Assembly: GCA_037127315.1 (NCBI GenBank)
Contig: JBBBDQ010001688.1
Span: 396,001 to 460,000, forward strand
Reading direction: 5' to 3'
Origin: Ascarosepion bandense
Lineage: Eukaryota; Mollusca; Cephalopoda; Sepiida; Sepiidae
DNA: 64,000 nucleotides
Shown: piece after piece, positions 41,215 through 52,989 of the stretch
Numbering within the stretch: position 1 is the first letter of the stretch
Layout of the letters: each line of letters starts with the position of its first letter
Notes under the pieces: generated by a model
Databases searched by the model: none
Told to the model about the DNA's origin: nothing
What the model saw: only the letters and a program-made list of their open reading frames with translations
Translations under genes and position numbers: made by a program

Positions 41215-41940
41215 TCTTTTAACTTCTTTCAAAAATGTATTAGACGTATAAAAATTGTTTTTGGAAAAATGAATTTAATTAATTTGTCGATCATTAAACC
41301 AATTTCAAATCATGTCCAAATAAAAGATAATTAAAAGCTAAAAGCATTAGTAGTTAATATTCTAGTTCAAATTCCAGTTGAATTCATTGCATTCACTTAC
41401 GCGCAAATACCCTTGGAAAAGATATTGATACGTCTCTTCCTTCCAGTTATGGGTTAAATAACAGGACAGATTGGGTTGCAACCAGTCTACCACAGAAAAA
41501 CAATGGCAACCTACTGCGGGATAATCTTCTGCCCAGTCAGTCATGTCTCTTTCAAGATCGTTTCACGTATGGCACTTAACTGACTGAGTTAATATTTATG
41601 AGTTTCCTCCCCAATTTTGACAGGATATGAAAGTTTGCTAATATTACAATCTTTTCAGTTTTCGGTATTGTTCAAAAACATTCATTATTCCGAAATTTGC
41701 TTCGGGAAACAATACGCCGAAAGGCTAAAGGGAATTATTGGTAGATTTACATAACGCATTGGATGAGTAAAAACAGCTTTCTGAAAAATGAATTCCGTTA
41801 ATTTGTCAAAGCTTAATTTAAATTTTAAATATGACCAGATAACTGATCGTGGGGCGCCAAAAACATTAGCTGTAAAATCCCAATAGTGTTATTGCCCTGT
41901 ATTTGCCCGGGAGATAAATTCTATAACGAAATTCTGAAGC
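41215..41940. repeat. continuation of the 270-bp array
   Basis: 41220-41355 and 41600-41900 carry array words (AAAATGAATTTAATTAATTT, GGTATTGTTCAAAAACATTC, GAAACAATACGCCGAAAGGC). A family-1 SINE splits the two. Confidence 0.8.
41361..41588 (+). mobile_element. tRNA-derived SINE, family 1, 5' truncated
   Basis: Starts at the B box (TAGTTCAAATTCCAGTTGAA); ends GGCACTTAACTGACTGAG. A short internal deletion follows GATTGGGTT. Confidence 0.85.
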
Positions 41941-42545
41941 CTTGTAAAATTCATACTGCAGGTTGTCACCGTCGTCTTTTTCCAAGATTATCGCTGTAAT
42001 TTAAGAAACAAGCGAAAAGAAAAAATGGAACAGAGCTTAATTCGTCCTTGTGCGGCATATTCACTCAGCCTCGGCGCCATCGGATTTGCTTTGATCAATG
42101 CTACACTCATCATTTGATCAGAAATGCAAAGCTACTTAAAGTGATTTAATGAGTGGCTGGAATGCTACAACAAAAACTTTGGTTGCAGAGAGTCCGATTT
42201 TCAACATCACTGGAATTAACTTTTTCTAAAAGAATAATTTTATTATCAAAATTATAAATAAATAAATTATATTTGGTGTAATGGATATCGACTGGGAATT
42301 AGAATGCGCCGTGTTCGAATTCCGGTCAAGTTTGTTACATTCACTTATATATAGTCTTGACTAACACATGAATCCATCTCTTCTCCTTCCAGTTATGGGT
42401 CAAATAGTAGGATAGCCTTGGTTGGCAACCTGCAGATAGAAACGGCAATCTACTGCGGGAAAATTTTCTGCCTAGTCAGCCATGGAACGAAAGAAACATG
42501 ATTGCCCAGTTGTGTATCACGCATGATATTTAAATGACTTACTGA
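41815..42545 (+). repeat. duplicated segment, copy 1 (includes a SINE)
   Basis: Matches 48425-49078 closely over about 650 bases, starting AAATATGACCAGATAACTGA and including CCTGTATTTGCCCGGGAGAT and AGTGGCTGGAATGCTACAAC. The two differ by scattered substitutions and small deletions. A third, shorter copy is at 49079-49400. It begins inside the 270-bp array, so the array end was part of what was copied. Confidence 0.9.
42272..42545 (+). mobile_element. diverged family-1 SINE
   Basis: TTGGTGTAATGGATATCGAC (A box) and GTGTTCGAATTCCGGTC (B box) head; body CCTTCCAGTTATGGGTCAAA, CTTGGTTGGCAACC. It is part of the duplicated segment, so the matching copy at 48858 is not an independent insertion. Confidence 0.78.
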
Positions 42546-43465
42546 ACAAAATAATGCAAACATTTGCAATAATTCAGTGTTTAAAGATTTTCTTTTGGAG
42601 GTTAAGTTGTTTATCATTGCCATTAATTATGATGAGTGATATTACACGAATCTCTGGAGTCGATCTATGTGCTAATCTGAGCATTTATTTACATTTTTGT
42701 CTCTGATTTGTATTAGTATAAGAAAGAAAGATATTCATGTAACGAATCTCTGAAGAACGGCCGCAGCACAATGGACTCAGGTATGGGATTTCTACTCATC
42801 ATTACGTAGGGAACGTCAGCGGTATCTCGTAACAGCCCAGTCATATTCATATTCTGATACAGGCGGATGCAAAATCTTTGGATGGTCCTTGATATGACGA
42901 TAAACTGCATCCGGCAGCAAGGACTCTGACTTGGACATTTTGAGAAGCGTGAAACCGTATTTTAATTGTTGTTGTTACCATGACCTCTCTGAACCGGAGT
43001 GGTTGTACCTGTCTTAATTATGGGCAAATAGTTAACCTCAAGTCAGAGCAGACTATGTCTGCTGCTGATATCACGTAACCAAGTACTACCTGTCATGGAT
43101 TGGGTTGTCGGCGACTAAACCAGGGTCCCCGCTGGGTGTAATTTCGATGAGGAGGATGGAGTAGGCACCCTGCAGGACAAAAACAGGATCTGTCAAAGGA
43201 CCGAAGAGCTCCTATGAGACAACGGTCACCTGCACAAGCAAACCAACTATTGTTTAAACAATTGTCACCAATCACCAATACCAAGCGTGGCAAGTACAGC
43301 ACATCCCCTGAAATGACGGAGACGAAAACAGTGGAAGTCATCCAGGGAGGGGTTCATAAAACGAGAGTGAAAAAATCCTGATCCAGATCCTGCTAACCCC
43401 AAAATGGTGTCAAAAAATACTCTGAAAGTAACAGACTTTTATAAAATTGCAGCAATCCTATTTTA
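42546..43465. other. unassigned sequence
   Basis: 43080-43350 is GC-richer than its surroundings. No motif was recognised on either strand. Confidence 0.4.
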
Positions 43466-43469
43466 GATA

Positions 43470-44000
43470 AGAAAATATTACCAGAAAATAAAATTTTTGC
43501 AGGAAAAATATTCCCATTAATACATTTTTAAAGAAAAATTTTACCGAAAATACATTTCTGAAGGTAAAAAAATATTACTAGCAACACGTTTTAAAGGATA
43601 AAATATTACCAGCAATCTATCCTTGGCAAAAAGTATTACCAGCAATACATTTTTGAAGCGTAAATGTTGCCAGCAATACATTTTTGAAAGTAGAAAAACT
43701 AACAGCAATTCATTTTTTAAGAAAAAAACTACAAGTAATACATTATTTAAGGGCAAAGAGGGAAACTTTTTACCAGCAATATATTTTTGAAGCATTAATA
43801 TTGCCAGCAATACATTTTTGAAAACGGATTTTTGAAGAAAAATATTGCCAGCAATACATCTTTGAAAAATAATATTACCAGCAATATATTTCTGAAGGAA
43901 AAACTATTATCAGAAATACATGTTTGTAAAAAATTATTATCAGAAATATATCAGAAATATGTTTTTGTAGAAATCAATATTACCAGAATTACGTTTTTAA
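43470..44000. repeat. irregular 35-40 bp minisatellite
   Basis: The words ACCAGCAATACATTTTTGAA and AAAATATTGCCAGCAATACA recur about 13 times with variable spacing. The same motif appears reversed at 49420-49560. Confidence 0.82.
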
Positions 44001-44399
44001 TTAAAAAAACTGTTACCAACAAAACTGACTCACAACAAAACCGGCTTTACAAATCCTTAATGAAACCTGGTCTACAAACTGATTTCTTACAAACAATATA
44101 TACTTTATTCATACGAATGTATTGTAAAAACTTTGTCGGCATTAAATAACCCATTGAGGTAGATATTACGTGAAACAAAACCAGCCAAATTTGGAGCCTC
44201 TATTTAATTCTTATACTATTGCCATCCGACGGCAAGGTATCTGATCGTAATATTGGAGATTTTTTTCAGGAGCGTGAAATCACCTCTTCACTATGTTTCC
44301 AGGCCCACCTTAACCCTGTGTGTTGCCTCTTAGGCTCCCAGCTATGGGCATATAGTGAACTTTAAACAAGAAACAACAGTATATTTTGACAATAAATTC
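44001..44399. other. unassigned sequence
   Basis: No feature recognised. Confidence 0.45.
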
Positions 44400-45145
44400 A
44401 CAAAAAACACATTGTTCCACGAAGAGACCCTGAAGGCAGAGGCTTACTAACTCTGTTTCTTTTACGGACGGAAGAAGGAGAGTTAAAAGGTGCCAATTTT
44501 ATAAAATATGTAGAACAGATAAGAGGTTAGGTTTATAGTGAACAACAGGTCTGTTCCACGAAGAGACCCTGAAGGCAGAGGCTTACTAACTCTGGTTCTT
44601 TTATGGACGGAAGAAGGAGAGTTAAAAGGTGCCAGTTTTATAAAATAAGTAGAACAGATAAGATATTAGGATTATAAAGAACAACAGGTCTGTTCCACGG
44701 AGAGACCCTGAAGGCAGAGGCTTACTAACTCTGGTTCTTTTATGGACGGAAGAAGGAGAGTTAAAAGGTGCCAGTTTTATAAAATAAGTAGAACAGATAA
44801 GAGATTGGGATTATAAAGAACAACTGGTCTGTTCCACGGAGAGACCCTGAAGGCAGAGGCTTACTAACTCTGTTTCTTTTATGGACGGAAGAAGGAGAGT
44901 TAAAAGGTGCCAATTTTATAAAATAAGTAGAACAGATAAGAGATTGGGATTATAAAGAACAACTGGTCTGTTCCACGGAGAGACCCTGAAGGCAGAGGCT
45001 TACTAACTCTGTTTCTTTTACGGACGGAAGAAGGAGAGTTAAAAGGTGCCAGTTTTATAAAATAAGTAGAACAGATAAGAGATTAGGATTATAAAGAACA
45101 ACAGGTCTGTTTCGCGCAGAGACTCTAAAGGCAGAGGCTTATTAA
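44400..45145. repeat. 140-bp tandem repeat, about 5.3 copies
   Basis: CTGTTCCACG.AGAGACCCTG starts units near 44411, 44549, 44690, 44829, 44968 and 45107. Units carry TTTATGGACGGAAGAAGGAG, AGTTAAAAGGTGCCA and GTAGAACAGATAAGA. Copies are 95-98 percent alike; the last is diverged. Confidence 0.94.
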
Positions 45146-45419
45146 CCGAGGTTGTTTTATGGAGGCCTTTTCCACGAAGCAGGAGCTCTTGGAAAGGAAG
45201 TACCTCTCAATAGTTGAAAAAGAAGGAAAAAATTATGATTCGACTCTGTGTTAGTAACATGACGTCTCTAAACTCTTAATGGCTGAACTTATGAATCTAA
45301 GGAATGTATCCCTTTAGAGTATTTTATGGCAATAGCGATAAAACAGGAAAAAAAAGTGAGACATTTAGTCTGTTAGAAATGGGGCGTAGGGTGGAAAATA
45401 ACTCAACACTGACAAGACG

Positions 45420-45635
45420 ACGTTAACGTGTTTTAACCCTGTCAAAGATTATAGAAGGGAAGAATAGGGTGTAACAGAGTCCAACCTACTTAATGGGCTT
45501 TGAGGAAATAGATGACAGATCTGGGTTCGAGAGAAATAACAAAAACACGAAACTTATTTAGAGCTGCAAGGGACAGGGTGATGTGGAGGGCTATGATCGC
45601 CTACGCCTTGAAGGGACACGACACATAAAAGAATG
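45420..45635 (+). pseudogene. RTE-like LINE, extreme C-terminal fragment
   Basis: Frames give ESNLLNGL-like, TRNLFRAARDRVMWRAMIAY and ALKGHDT, the same ending as 29275-29790. Only the last 60-70 codons remain. Confidence 0.78.
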
Positions 45636-46239
45636 AGAAATATAAAGTATGAGTGGTGAAGCCGGGTATTTTTGACCTTGACAATCCGTATTCAGATCTG
45701 CGGAGGTTGAGTTAACAAAGAAAAAAAATCGATATCTAAATTTGATAAAAGAAATATTAAAAATTGCAATATATTTATCCTTTCTTTCATTATCCAATTA
45801 CATATTCAATTAAAATTCGTCTTTGCCTCTTTTAGTCGATTTTATTTGCATTTTATTTTATTTATTTATTTATTTATTTGCAACGTTCAGTTAATTGTTA
45901 AAGTCATATCGAGATTATTGTTTCTTCGGCGCTAACGTCATCTGACGCTGCCTGCTCATGAGAGCTAGCTATAGAAAGTACATTGATATGCTAAATCAAA
46001 TATTTATCGGGTAACCATTGTGGCATGTAAATATAAGGATTTTTCCTGAATATAGAGAATTCTGATCCTTACTGTATTCCGCTCCTAACTTTTATCTGAT
46101 ATCACAGATCGGATTTCGAAATGAAATACGCCAAAACAAATTATTCCAATGTATGGTACTCATGACTATAAAAGAATCAATTTCTACTGTTACTTTGAGG
46201 CAATCTGCATTTAGACTTGTCATTTTTAAAATGTAATTA
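45636..46239. other. unassigned sequence
   Basis: A short (TTTA)n run lies near 45855-45880. Nothing else recognised. Confidence 0.45.
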
Positions 46240-46545
46240 TTTCTTCTACACTAACAGTTTCTTTTCTCACACTTTCCCTTTGTGGAACTTTCTATTGTTT
46301 GCTTACTTCCCTGATAGCAACAATCTCCAGAAGTTTAAATAAAACGTCAATCGCGATCTTCTGTCTACTTGATTCCTATCCATCTCTTACGTTTTCCTCG
46401 ATATCTCTTGTTTGTTTTTTGGGGGTTTTTTTTTGGTTTTTGTTTTTTTTGTATCTTTTTATTTGTTTTTGTTTGTTTCTCTCACTGTAACTCATGCACA
46501 AACGTGGCGGTCCTATCTTGTTTGGGGTGAAATGATTATGAAAAT
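46240..46545 (+). mobile_element. CR1/Jockey-like LINE 3' end, truncated
   Basis: Nucleotide words match the end of the LINE at 27.4 kb: TTTCTTTTCTCACACTTTCC, TGTGGAACTTTCTATTGTTT, AACAATCTCCAGAAGTTTAA, and the tail GTTTGGGGTGAAATGATTAT. A T/G-rich run sits at 46410-46480. Confidence 0.72.
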
Positions 46546-46943
46546 AAAACAAAAAAAAACAAAAACAAGAGGTCGGTTATCCCTCTGGTTGCGGCTGGAG
46601 TTACCGCCAATTTACCATCGCTAGCTGACATCTAACCATTAACTGGAAGAAATTTTAAAAATAACATTTTTAAATGCGAAGAAAGATATGACGAATTTAC
46701 CATTCTTCTTCTAGAATTTATTTTAGAAGACTTCAGCGCTTAATTTCTATGCATTGCATGGAAATCATGAAGAAAGCGATTTTCCGTAGCAAATAATTAA
46801 ACCCGGCATTACATTATTAAATCAATTTGTAATGCAAATATATTACTAAGTATTTTCATGACAAATGCATTGAAAATCGACAAAATCCTTATCAATAGTT
46901 TAGAATTAATGAGAGCATTACTGATACAATGGGTTATTATATG
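46546..46943. other. unassigned sequence
   Basis: No feature recognised. Confidence 0.45.
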
Positions 46944-47421
46944 TGTTGGGGATCACCCCTTTGTACACAAGAATGGACTCGCCTGATGTGTACATATAAT
47001 CCTGCCTATACAGAGAACGGCAGTCATAGTGGTTATCAATAGACAGACATATTTTTGGCCCGGCTATATGGCCGGGAACTCCCACTTTAAAATGACCATG
47101 TGTCACATCCGGCCTTGTGTGGGGAGGCTAGTGAATATAGTCATAGTGGTTATCAAGCAGAGAGTTAGTAAGGAGTGAGTTGGCCCGTAAATTGGTGCAT
47201 AGTAAGTTGGAGTGTTTCGGATATAGACTCATTACCCGGACATACTTCTTCACTACAAAACTGCATATATTGTTTCTGCTAATAGTATTCCTAGTAGTTC
47301 TAAATTGACTAACCCGTGTTCCAGTTCGTATATTTTTGTTCAATATAACTTACATTTTCTATCTCCATATCTGCTTTTGTTATTTATTATTTTGTGTGAT
47401 TCTCAACCAGAATCCGCAACA
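46944..47421. mobile_element. solo LTR with 5-bp target duplication
   Basis: The 478-bp element starts TGTTGGGGATC and ends ATCCGCAACA (TGTTG with CAACA inverted ends), and ATATG is directly repeated at 46939-46943 and 47422-47426. No coding sequence lies inside. An 18-base word (AGTCATAGTGGTTATCAA) is repeated inside at about 47027 and 47139. A 5-bp duplication fits Ty3/gypsy or BEL/Pao; orientation is not settled. Confidence 0.82.
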
Positions 47422-47426
47422 ATATG

Positions 47427-48424
47427 TATAATATAACTACATTGCTAATTATTTTAGTATAGAAATGCAGTGGATATCAGGAATAAGGTGATTGTCATTG
47501 GCCATGAATGAATTCAAGCATTATTGATAGTATAGTGCTATTATATGTATAATGTAAATGCTGATGATTTTGCTATAAGACACCACTGGAAATCAGGAAG
47601 GAGGGCAGTGTAAGTGTTTTTTTTTTCTCTTAACCAAAGGAAATAAAACATCATACGATCATTTTTGAGCTCTCAGTAAAAATCCAGCTGACACTAATAG
47701 GTCTTGCACTCAACGTAAACATCTTTCGTCCTGATTTTTAAAATTCAGAAGAAAGAAACGAATTTTTTTGTGAAATCTGAGTTATTTTTAGATCGTACAT
47801 GTGTGGGGTGGATGTATATGGCGGTTTTCTGATTAGCGATTGCTTTACTTTGGTGTCCACCTCGACGGCAGGGCCAGGCAGTGAACTGGTGCCAGCTGAA
47901 GTATTGATCTCCCGAGACGTATCAGGCCGGTTCTTGAATGGGTGTGGGAGGTTGGGAAGGCGGGGAGCATTAGCGGAGCTCGGGGTGGGAAGTCTTCAAG
48001 AAGAGGAAGAGAAAAGAGCTTAATTCGAAATAGATCAGGAAAAAAGTTTTAAAAAATAGAAAGGGGAGAATTCTGAACTGAACGAATATCGACATACACT
48101 CTTTCAGAACACTTCTCTCCTATTTCGTCTATTGACAAACATGAAGGGCTCTGTACACATATACACATACAAACATACAACAGCACACATACGCATACAC
48201 ATACACGCGTACAAACATAAACTTATATCTATAAACATATATACCCAAGCATGCAGATACATTTTTAGTACCTAAACTTTATAAAAGTAAACCCAGTACT
48301 AGATTGTGAGTTAGGTCTCATCAATTTACAGCTGAAATTTACAGATATAACGTAAGTGTCTTCTTCTCTCGCATTTCTTGTTTGTAGAACTTTTCCGGTT
48401 TCTTGATTTCTAATTTAATTTGAT
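47427..48424. other. unassigned, with a GC-rich island at 47795-48020
   Basis: The GC-rich part has a 74-codon plus-strand frame (47799-48023) and a mirror frame with stops; neither shows a known motif. It stands out because nearly everything around it is AT-rich. A CA-rich run is at 48160-48215. Confidence 0.4.
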
Positions 48425-49078
48425 CTTCAATTTTAAATATGACCAGATAACTGATCGTAGGGCGCCAAAAACATTAGCTGTAAAATCCCAATAGTGTTAT
48501 TGCCCTGTATTTGCCCGGGAGATAAATTCTATAACGAAATTCTGAAGCCTTGTGAAATTCATACTGCAGGTTGTCACCGTCATCTTTTTCCATGATTATC
48601 GCCGTAATTTAAAAAACAAGCGAAAAAATAAAATCGAACAGAGCTTAATTCGTCCTTGCGCGGTATATTCACTCAGCCATCGGATTTGATTTGATCAATG
48701 CTACACTCATCTTTTGATCGGAAATGCAAAGCTACTTAATGAGTGGCTGGAATGCTACAACAAAAACTTTGGTTGCAGAGAGTCCGATTTTCAACATCAC
48801 TGGAATTAACTTTTTCTAAAAGAATAATTTTATTATCAAAATTATAAGATATGATATTTGGTGTAATGGATATCGACTGGGAATTAGAATGCGCCGTGTT
48901 CCAATTCCGGTCAAGTTCGTTATATTCACTGATATATAAATAGTCTTGACTAACGCATGAATCCATCTCTTCTCTTTCCAGCTATGGGTTAAATCGTAGA
49001 TAGCTTTGGTTGGCAACCTGTCTACTGCAGATAGAAACGGCAATCGACCCAGGTAAATCTTCTGTCTAGTCAGCCATG
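48425..49078 (+). repeat. duplicated segment, copy 2 (includes a SINE)
   Basis: See 41815-42545. The SINE part begins at about 48858. Differences include a missing CTCGGCGC block near 48677 and the loss of about 13 bases near 48733. Confidence 0.9.
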
Positions 49079-49400
49079 AATCACCGTCGCCTTTTTCAAT
49101 GTTTTTTTCATTATAATTTAATTAACAAGCGAAAGAAAGAAAATGGAACAGAGCTTCATTCGTCCTTGCGCGGCATATTCACTCAGCCTCGGCGCCATCG
49201 GTTTTGTTTCAATCAATACCGCAATCATCATTTGATCGGAAATTTAAAGCTACTTTCTATGTTTCACGTAACATTGAGAATTTTGATAAAGTTTGGGAAC
49301 GGGAAAGAGATTAAGGAGAATTTGACGAGAAACGAACACACCTTTGCTTCGAAGGACTACTAAAATTGATTTGATGAGTGGATGGAATGCTACAACAAAA
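49079..49400 (+). repeat. duplicated segment, partial copy 3
   Basis: Shares CACCGTCG.CTTTTTC, GGAACAGAGCTTCATTCGTC, CTCAGCCTCGGCGCCATCGG and TGGAATGCTACAACAAAAAC. About 110 bases (49255-49365) are inserted relative to the other copies. Confidence 0.8.
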
Positions 49401-49419
49401 ACATTTGTTTTCAGACAAA

Positions 49420-49560
49420 AATATATTGCTGTTATAATTTTTTTTTAAATATGTATTAATGGTAATATTTTTTTCTCTATAGATATATTACTGATAATAT
49501 ATTTTCCTTAAAAATGTATTGCTGGCAATATTTTCTTTTCCAAAACGTATTGCTGGAATT
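49420..49560 (-). repeat. minisatellite related to 43470-44000, reversed
   Basis: Contains AAAAATGTATTGCTGGCAAT and ACGTATTGCTGG, the reverse of the 43.5-44.0 kb unit. Confidence 0.7.
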
Positions 49561-49639
49561 TCCACGATAAAAATCTATTTTTATATTTTCAAAAGTATTT
49601 GACCCCAGTTTGGGGATTAACTTTTCCCCCATAACTGGG

Positions 49640-49775
49640 GCCCTAACAGGTGCTACCACATCGGGTCAGGGTGAACTTTGGAACAAGAGCAATTAAGAGG
49701 TGGTTCTATGCTCCTTAAAACTTCACAAATATATGTCTTGCTGCTGGATGCTGTTTAGTGTCAAACCCAGAAACC
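49640..49775 (+). repeat. unclassified dispersed repeat, copy 2
   Basis: Partner of 15125-15260; words ACAGGTGCTACCACATCGGG, GAGCAATTAAGAGGTGGTTC and TCAAACCCAGAAACC. Confidence 0.65.
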
Positions 49776-50100
49776 GGGTGTAGATTTGCTCAGTATCAAA
49801 TTCTGAGGGAATTGGACTCTTGTTCTGATTCATAAAATCATCTAATCGCAACTTTGTTTTGTTTAGGACAGGGCTCAAAGTATGTCAGTTTTTATGGGTT
49901 CATTTTAAAATGCAAACAGTTTATATTTACCTTGGCAGTGTCTCAGTAGTTTTCATACAGTTTGATTTGATCCCTTTGAATCGTTGACGCAGATTTCCAT
50001 CTTCGATTTCCTTGTTTCGAACTAACAACTCCACTCTTTTCGCTTCAATGGGTTTTGTCAGTCAGAATATAAAAGCCTTCGTAATCAACCGATGAAAAGT
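49776..50100. other. unassigned sequence
   Basis: No feature recognised. Confidence 0.45.
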
Positions 50101-50290
50101 CATTCGTTGGAAATTGGCCTTCCCCAAATGTTCACCTTTGACGTTCATGGGGTAGAAATGGGCCGTTACCACCTATCTTGCTGGCTCAATGGTAAGGCAT
50201 ACAGCACCTAGTATTTCCAAGCGGTCACCCATCATCTAGGTACTCACCAGGCACAACATCGCTTTACTTCACTGATCAGTGAGAAGACCG
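50101..50290 (-). mobile_element. 5S rRNA-derived repeat or pseudogene
   Basis: On the minus strand 50287-50193 reads CTGATCAGTGAAGTAAAGCG, GTGCCTGGTGAGTACCTAGA, TGATGGGTGACCGCTTGGAA, ATACTAGGTGCTGTATGCC. This aligns with animal 5S rRNA from about nucleotide 30 to the 3' end, including the three internal promoter parts (box A-like AGTAAAGCG, the intermediate element, and box C TGGGTGACCGCTTGGAA-like). The first 30 nucleotides are missing or diverged. About 90 bases of further sequence (ATTGAGCCAGCAAGATAGGT) follow the 5S part, which suggests a 5S-headed SINE rather than a plain pseudogene. Confidence 0.8.
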
Positions 50291-50619
50291 TAAATTCTAA
50301 AAGTCATAAAAAGTGAATTATTATATTACTTTGTTTTTGTTTTCATCGAGAGCTCTTTGTTTATGTTGATAGTCTTTGCTTATTTCATTGAAACCGAGTC
50401 GCTTGCACAGTTCCCTGTGTAAAATTATTTCTACTCTGTCATATTTGTTTTTTATTACTTTAGAACCGTTTTGCGTAATTCACTTATGATTGGGTTTAAT
50501 GAGCTTTATTCTTAGCGGAAGCGTACTTCGTTGATTCAGCATTTTTTTTTTTTGGGGGGGGGAGGGGTATTCTTGTTTTTGTTTCTTTTGTTTTTTGGGG
50601 GGGTTGTTTTACTTCCTTT
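50291..50619. other. unassigned, G/T-rich at the end
   Basis: T and G runs at 50540-50610. No other feature. Confidence 0.5.
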
Positions 50620-52720
50620 TGTTAGACTTTGTTTTTGACAGTTTTTTGTTTTTTATTTCTTTCATTTTTCATTCATTCTTTCTCTTTCTTTCGTTCTGCC
50701 ATTATTTTCTATTTCTTTCTCTCTCACGACTTTTCATTCATTTTTTTTTTTACTTCTTTCTCTTTTTTCTTTCAGTCTTTTTTCTTTCTATTTCTTTCTT
50801 CCGGTATTTCATTCATTTCTTCTATCTTTCTTCTCCTTCTCTATTTTTGTTTTCTATTTCTTTTTTCTTTCTTTCTTTTTTTTCTTTCTTTTTATTTACT
50901 TTATTTCTTTCTTTTTCCTTTCTGAGTTAAATCCCTTGCCTTTTTATCCTTGGTTTCTTTCGATTTTTCTTTGTTTTGTTTCTTTCAGCATTCCATTTAT
51001 ATTTACTGCCATCTTTATTTTCCTTTCATTCATTTATTCATTCATTCTTAGTACCATATTTCTTTTTCTATCATCCATTCATTCCTTCTGTCATCTTTCT
51101 TTTCCTTTCATTCATTTATTTTGCTATGCTGCTGTTTCTTTCAGTCATTCATTTATTCTGCCATCTTCCTTTTTCCTTCATTGATTAATTTATTCTGCCA
51201 TCTTTCCTTTTCATTCATTCATTCATTCTTTATTTCATCTTTCTTTTTTCACTCAATCATACTTTCTACTTTTTTCCTTTTCTTTCAGTCATTCATTCAT
51301 TCTGCCATCTTTCTTTTTCTTCCTTCATTAGTTCATTCTGCCATCTTTCCTTTTCTTTCATTCATTCATTATTTATGCCATCTTTCTTTTTTTCACTCAG
51401 TCATACTTTCTACTTATTTCTTTTTCATTCATTCATTCATTCATTCATTCATTCAACCATCTTTCTTTTTCCTTCCTTCATTAATTAATTCTGCCATCTT
51501 TCCTTTTCTTTCATTAGTTCATTATTTATGCCATCTTTCTTTTTTTCACTCAGTCATATTTTTCTAACATTTTTTTCTTTCAGTCATTCATTCATTCTGC
51601 CATTTTTCTTTTTCCTTCCTTCATTAGTTCATTCTGCCATCTTTCTTTTTCCTTCCTTCATTAATTCATTCTGCCATCTTTCCTTTTCTTTCATTCATTC
51701 ATTATTTATGCCATCTTTCTTTTTTTCACTCAGTCATACTTTCTACTTATTTCTTTTTCTTTCAGTCATTCATTCATTCATTCATTCAACCATCTTTCTT
51801 TTTCCTTCCTTCATTAATTAATTCTGCAATCTTTCCTTTTCTTTCATTAGTTCATTATTTATGCCATCTTTCTTTTTTTCACTCAGTCATATTTTTCTAA
51901 CATTTTTTCTTTCAGTCATTCATTCATTCTGCCATCTTTCTTTTTCCTTCCTTCATTAATTCATTCTGCCATCATTATTTTTCCTTCCTTCATTAGTTCA
52001 TTCTGCCATCTTTCCTTTTCTTTCATTCATTCATTATTTATGCCATCTTTCTTTTTTTCACTCAGTCATACTTTCTACTTATTTCTTTTTCTTTCAGTCA
52101 TTCATTCATTCATTCATTCAACCATCTTTCTTTTTCCTTCCTTCATTAATTAATTCTGCCATCTTTCCTTTTCTTTCATTAGTTCATTATTTATGCCATC
52201 TTTCTTTTTTTTACTCAGTCATATTTTTCTAACATTTTTTCTTTCAGTCATTCATTCATTCTGCCATCTTTCTTTTTCCTTCCTTCATTAATTCATTCTG
52301 CCATCATTATTTTTCCTTCCTTCATTAGTTCATTCTGCCATCTTTCCTTTTCTTTCATTCATTCATTATTTATGCCATCTTTCTTTTTTTCACTCAGTCA
52401 TACTTTCTACTTATTTCTTTTTCTTTCAGTCATTCATTCATTCATTCATTCATTCAACCATCTTTCTTTTTCCTTCCTTCATTAGTTCATTCTGCCATCT
52501 TTCCTTTTCTTTCATTCATTCATTATGTATACCATCTTTCTTTTTTTCACTCAGTCATACTTTCTACTTTACATTTTTTACGTAATCTTTATTTTTCTTT
52601 CATCAGTTCATTCTTTCTGTCCTCTTTCTTTTCTTTTCATTCAATTATTCTTTTTGTCATCTTTCTTTGGTTCATTCTTTCTACCGATGTTTCTTTTGCT
52701 TTCCTTCGTCTCCAGTTATT
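50620..52720. repeat. 2.1-kb pyrimidine-rich array with 333-bp higher-order unit
   Basis: Built from TTCATTCATT, CTGCCATCTTTC and TTTTTCCTTCCTTCATTA words. From about 51420 a larger unit recurs: AACCATCTTTCTTTTTCC occurs near 51457, 51788, 52120 and 52456 (spacing 331, 332, 336), with CACTCAGTCATA in fixed positions between. Several overlapping open frames are compositional. Confidence 0.9.
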
Positions 52721-52958
52721 TGCAAACGTAAGAAGTTCACAAAGAAGTGCGCGTTACCAGCGACCTCTTAAGTGACTTTTAAGGTCTGTAAAGGCTTTGC
52801 AGATTTTCTTGCTTAGGTGACAGCAGATGTCAGTTTTATTAAGTTGCTGATAGAGTCGCACTTGGCGCCAATTCAGAGAACGTGTCAAACGTTAAAACCA
52901 GAATCCGAAAACCGTGCCATAAACACGAACGAGCACGTACATTTATACGCGCGCTTTT

Positions 52959-52989
<31 letters not shown>

